Both the position numbers and the translations under genes were made by a program. The notes beneath the pieces were generated by a model. That model was not told where the DNA came from and did no database searches. It saw only the letters and a program-made list of their open reading frames with translations. Below are positions 60,603 through 63,071 of a stretch of 63,071 nucleotides of DNA, in pieces (within the stretch, counting starts at the first letter, position 1; every line of letters starts with the position of its first letter). Source of the stretch: Bacteroidales bacterium (GTDB lineage Bacteria > Bacteroidota > Bacteroidia > Bacteroidales > P3); contig JAKSMQ010000008.1 of NCBI GenBank assembly GCA_024400565.1, positions 1-63,071 of the forward strand, given 5' to 3'.

Positions 60603-61926
60603 AGTCAGTTAAGGTTTTAAGTAACTGTTCTGCTGTCGCCTGAATAGCTGGTACGGCAACACTATTGCCAAACTGCTTGTATGCTGAAGCATCAGCAACA
60701 ACAATCTTGAAATTGTCTGGATAACCTTGAAGGCGAGCCCATTCACGAGGAGTCATCTTTCTGATGCCCTCTTTGTTGATCTCACCTTTTATATTTGTTG
60801 TTGGTGTAAGGTCAGTCTGACGGAAGTCAAGGACTAAGTTACACTCTCTTCCCATGCCACCACATACAATGGCATTGGCAACTGCATTGTCATCAATGAT
60901 TTTGTAGCCGAAGCCGTGACCTGCTGCTTCATGTCTGGCTCTATGTCTTCTCAGTGTTTCAACATAGGTTTCTGACAAATAGTATTTTGCAGGTACAGGT
61001 TCTTTCTCACGGACATCAAGCCAACATGGAATATCCTTATGCTTTTCTGGATAAACAAAATCTTCCTTCTTGATACCCAAGTTCTTACGGAAGCCAACGA
61101 TGTAAATTCGTTCACGATGTTGTGGCACGCCATAGTGCATGGCATTGAGAATCTGAGGGTCTGGTACAACATATCCGACTTCATCAAGGGTGTTCAGAAT
61201 TGTTTCAAGTGTCTTGCCCTTATCATGAATAGCCAAGCCCTTAACATTCTCCAAGAAGAATGCTTTTGGCTGATGACGTCTAAGTATCTCTGCTACATCA
61301 AAGAACAATGTTCCTCTTGTCTCTGCAAACCCCCTTCGTTTACCTGCAAGAGAGAAAGCTTGACAAGGGAATCCAGCGCAAAGAATATCGAAATCCTTGG
61401 GGATCTTATTCTTCGTGCTTTCCTTGGTAATGTCACCAAAGGGAACATCACCATAGTTCTCATAGTATGTTCGTTTGGCTTGTTCATCCCATTCTGAGGA
61501 AAAAACGCATTCTCCACCAAGGTTTTGAAAAGCCATTCTAAAGCCGCCAATACCTGCAAAGAGGTCTATGAATTTGAATTTTGGTTTTTTGGGCCCAGGG
61601 AATGGAGCTTGAAACAAGTCTGGAAACAAGTATAGCTGAAATGCGTTTGCAGAATCAGCAACCATGCCTTCGTAGCTCTTTTTCTCTAACTTCTCACCAC
61701 GAATGAACTCATACCAAAGGTTGAGAATATCCTCAGCTTTGTCACGATATGGCAAGACTACTCCCTTCCTGTCAAGTTGCAGGTAGTGAGTAATCAATGC
61801 TGCTTGTTCAATGAAAGGAATGATGTTGCCCTCTTCATCAAGAGTTTCTTCACCATAGATTTCAAATTTGCCAGCTTGCTTCTTGCAGAAGTCAAACAGC
61901 GAGAATTTATTTGTTGTGCGTGACAT
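60583..61926 (-). CDS. DNA (cytosine-5)-methyltransferase
   Basis: C5 methyltransferase of 447 aa, the protecting enzyme of the HpaII-type pair. It has motif I FIDLFAGIGGF at residues 119-129, the catalytic PCQ (Cys188) in GFPCQAFS, ENV at 226-228, QHRERIYIVGF, and FGNSVAVPAIQ near the end. About 115 residues precede motif I (FSLFDFCKKQAGKFEIYG and following), longer than in minimal enzymes, possibly a regulatory or DNA-binding part. It is the first gene of the unit, so methylation would precede cutting. Promoter at 62051-62082. Confidence 0.94.
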   Translation of the reverse strand: MSRTTNKFSLFDFCKKQAGKFEIYGEETLDEEGNIIPFIEQAALITHYLQLDRKGVVLPYRDKAEDILNLWYEFIRGEKLEKKSYEGMVADSANAFQLYLFPDLFQAPFPGPKKPKFKFIDLFAGIGGFRMAFQNLGGECVFSSEWDEQAKRTYYENYGDVPFGDITKESTKNKIPKDFDILCAGFPCQAFSLAGKRRGFAETRGTLFFDVAEILRRHQPKAFFLENVKGLAIHDKGKTLETILNTLDEVGYVVPDPQILNAMHYGVPQHRERIYIVGFRKNLGIKKEDFVYPEKHKDIPCWLDVREKEPVPAKYYLSETYVETLRRHRARHEAAGHGFGYKIIDDNAVANAIVCGGMGRECNLVLDFRQTDLTPTTNIKGEINKEGIRKMTPREWARLQGYPDNFKIVVADASAYKQFGNSVAVPAIQATAEQLLKTLTDYGIIRK

Positions 61927-62050
61927 TTTAATCTTTGAAGATAGGCTCTAAAAATTCAATTATGTGTTTGTTGGTGTTCGGCGGAGAACTGTGGTCGGCG
62001 ACCGAAGTGGAGCCAGTCTAGTTTAGCCACTTCACACCTAAATTCAAAAT

Positions 62051-62082
62051 GCAAAGATACGAACTTTTTCCGAATGGGCAAA
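62051..62082 (-). promoter_or_regulatory. Promoter of the restriction-modification genes
   Basis: TTTG (62079-62082), 19 nt, TATCTTTGC (62051-62059) on the minus strand: full consensus. The leader before the methyltransferase ATG is about 120 nt. Confidence 0.85.
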
Positions 62083-62237
62083 AATAACCACTTCCCGATA
62101 TGCTATATTCTTCTTTATGAATGCAATATAGTGGCTGTGGTTGTGCCTGTTCTTTGTCTTGCCTGTTCTGGAGGCGTCGATTTTGCATATTTATGAGTGG
62201 ATTTATCCCCCAGGAAAGCAAGTAACGACAACATAAA

Positions 62238-62408
62238 CAAGCCGACCACAAAATGACCGGCTTTCAAAAAAATCGTAGTGCATTGCAATTTCACATTTCA
62301 CAATTTCACATTTCACAATTTCACATTTCACAATTTCACATTTCACAATTCACAATTCACAATTTCACAATTCACAATTTCACATTTCACATTTCACATT
62401 TCACATTT
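62238..62408 (-). repeat. M15-module copy 3: terminator hairpin and long TTTCACA tract
   Basis: AAGCC/GGCTT hairpin (62239-62263), then about 120 nt of CACATTT, CACAATT and CACAATTT units (62287-62408) that begin directly after the stop codon of the M15 peptidase gene when read on the minus strand. Confidence 0.8.
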
Positions 62409-62843
62409 CTACACCCATTTCGTAAACCAGCGCTCGGCTTTATCAGCGGGACCAGTATAAGAAACATGGAATCTGTTGATGCTTCCTGAAAGCATCGGAC
62501 CTTTATACCGATACGTTATTAGCTCGAAGCAGGGTAGTGTTTGCAGCACTTCATACAATCGTGCGTTATCGGAGCAAGTTATGTCGGCCGCCTTACCAAT
62601 AAGATGCAAAGAACCTCTCACGCCACCTACTATCTTGTTAACGCGTTGAGACCGGAAGCCGCTTGTTACCGTAATCGGCATTCCTATTTCCAACCGCGCA
62701 GGTTCAAGGATCTTTTTACACAAGAGGCGCAGATTTGCAATCTCGAACGCACCAGGCGTATTGTCGATACCACGCATTTTTGCCGTTGTCGACCTTACAA
62801 ATTCTTCGAGCGTAAAATGCTCAGTCAATTTAAGATTGTTCAT
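62409..62843 (-). CDS. M15-family peptidase (Peptidase_M15_3)
   Basis: Small zinc peptidase of 144 aa of the D-Ala-D-Ala carboxypeptidase type, probably cutting peptidoglycan cross-links. Expected residues are present: SGFRS (Arg64), SLHLIGKAAD (His80, Asp87) and FHVSY (His126). It has no signal peptide, so it may act as a phage- or element-derived endolysin rather than a secreted housekeeping enzyme. Its 3' end runs directly into a TTTCACA repeat tract and terminator, a module that recurs twice more in eroded form. Upstream (62844-63071) I see no gene. Confidence 0.85.
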   Translation of the reverse strand: MNNLKLTEHFTLEEFVRSTTAKMRGIDNTPGAFEIANLRLLCKKILEPARLEIGMPITVTSGFRSQRVNKIVGGVRGSLHLIGKAADITCSDNARLYEVLQTLPCFELITYRYKGPMLSGSINRFHVSYTGPADKAERWFTKWV

Positions 62844-63071
62844 TTTTTAGTGCTGATGCGATAAATATTACCGATATAGATATATATTACTGTGAATTAA
62901 ATACTTATGGTATATAATACACTTTTTGATTTGATTTTATAGCTTCGCTGAACATGAATTACCGAAAATTGCCCGTAAATTTATCGTAAATATTTTATTT
63001 GCTGATAATCATGTAGTTTCCTGAAAATGGTTGACCATCTTCAGCCCTATAACTGGTGGAAGTTGACTCTT

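Overview
The window comes from a Bacteroidales bacterium, most likely Prevotellaceae-like; I cannot name the species. The evidence is type IX secretion genes (porU, porV, porX), a short 286-residue RpoD of the Bacteroidetes type, FISUMP-type and other small lipoproteins, a 71-nt tRNA-Gln, and many promoters of the Bacteroidetes form TTTG-N19/20-TAnnTTTGC. Core genes are of medium GC. The two ends (about 1-4.1 kb and 57-63 kb) look more AT-rich and carry defence genes and repeats.

Layout. 0.2-4.1 kb is a defence island on the minus strand: a Septu-like PtuA ATPase / PtuB HNH pair, a block of REP-like palindromes, and a lone AAA ATPase. It ends in a broken copy of the gmd 3' end. 4.1-6.9 kb holds a GIY-YIG nuclease gene bounded by repeats, then gmd, fcl and a RhaM-type mutarotase (GDP-L-fucose synthesis, read from a strong promoter at 7.16-7.19 kb). 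6.9-8.0 kb is noncoding. 8.0-20 kb holds a lipoprotein, pruA, a sialidase-like gene, porU-porV-ispF-clpS, then xerD and mtgA on the other strand, and a FISUMP lipoprotein. 20.2-28.7 kb holds tRNA-Gln, a long-chain acyl-CoA synthetase, a sensor/SpoIIE phosphatase/anti-sigma kinase fusion and mfd. porX is divergent from mfd at 28.9-30.5 kb. 30.5-32.7 kb contains no confident gene but has three diverged copies of a hairpin-plus-small-ORF cassette. 32.7-56.8 kb is mostly core genes on the minus strand: dsbD, a BtuF-like lipoprotein, gapA, a C69 peptidase, rlmH, a methyltransferase/acyltransferase pair, an OmpA-like protein, ftsE, rsmG, rpoD, ftsK, two secreted paralogues, a beta-helix protein, a transglutaminase-like lipoprotein, a sodium symporter and ruvC. 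57-63 kb has a CsgG-like gene and an HpaII-type restriction-modification pair among three copies of an M15-peptidase/terminator module.

Working together: porU and porV encode the cell-surface sortase and shuttle of type IX secretion, and porX its response regulator. rpoD encodes the sigma factor expected to read the TTTG/TAnnTTTG promoters marked here. rhaM-fcl-gmd is one transcription unit.

The most unusual signal is noncoding. At least six intergenic sites carry imperfect inverted repeats or clusters whose arms are tandem units of exactly 11 bp, with a different unit sequence at each site. Two further sites have 7-9 bp units around an identical AT-rich core. A second family has hairpins with compensating stem changes around a CAGTG or CACTG centre. 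All calls were made by eye from the sequence; no database search or folding program was run.
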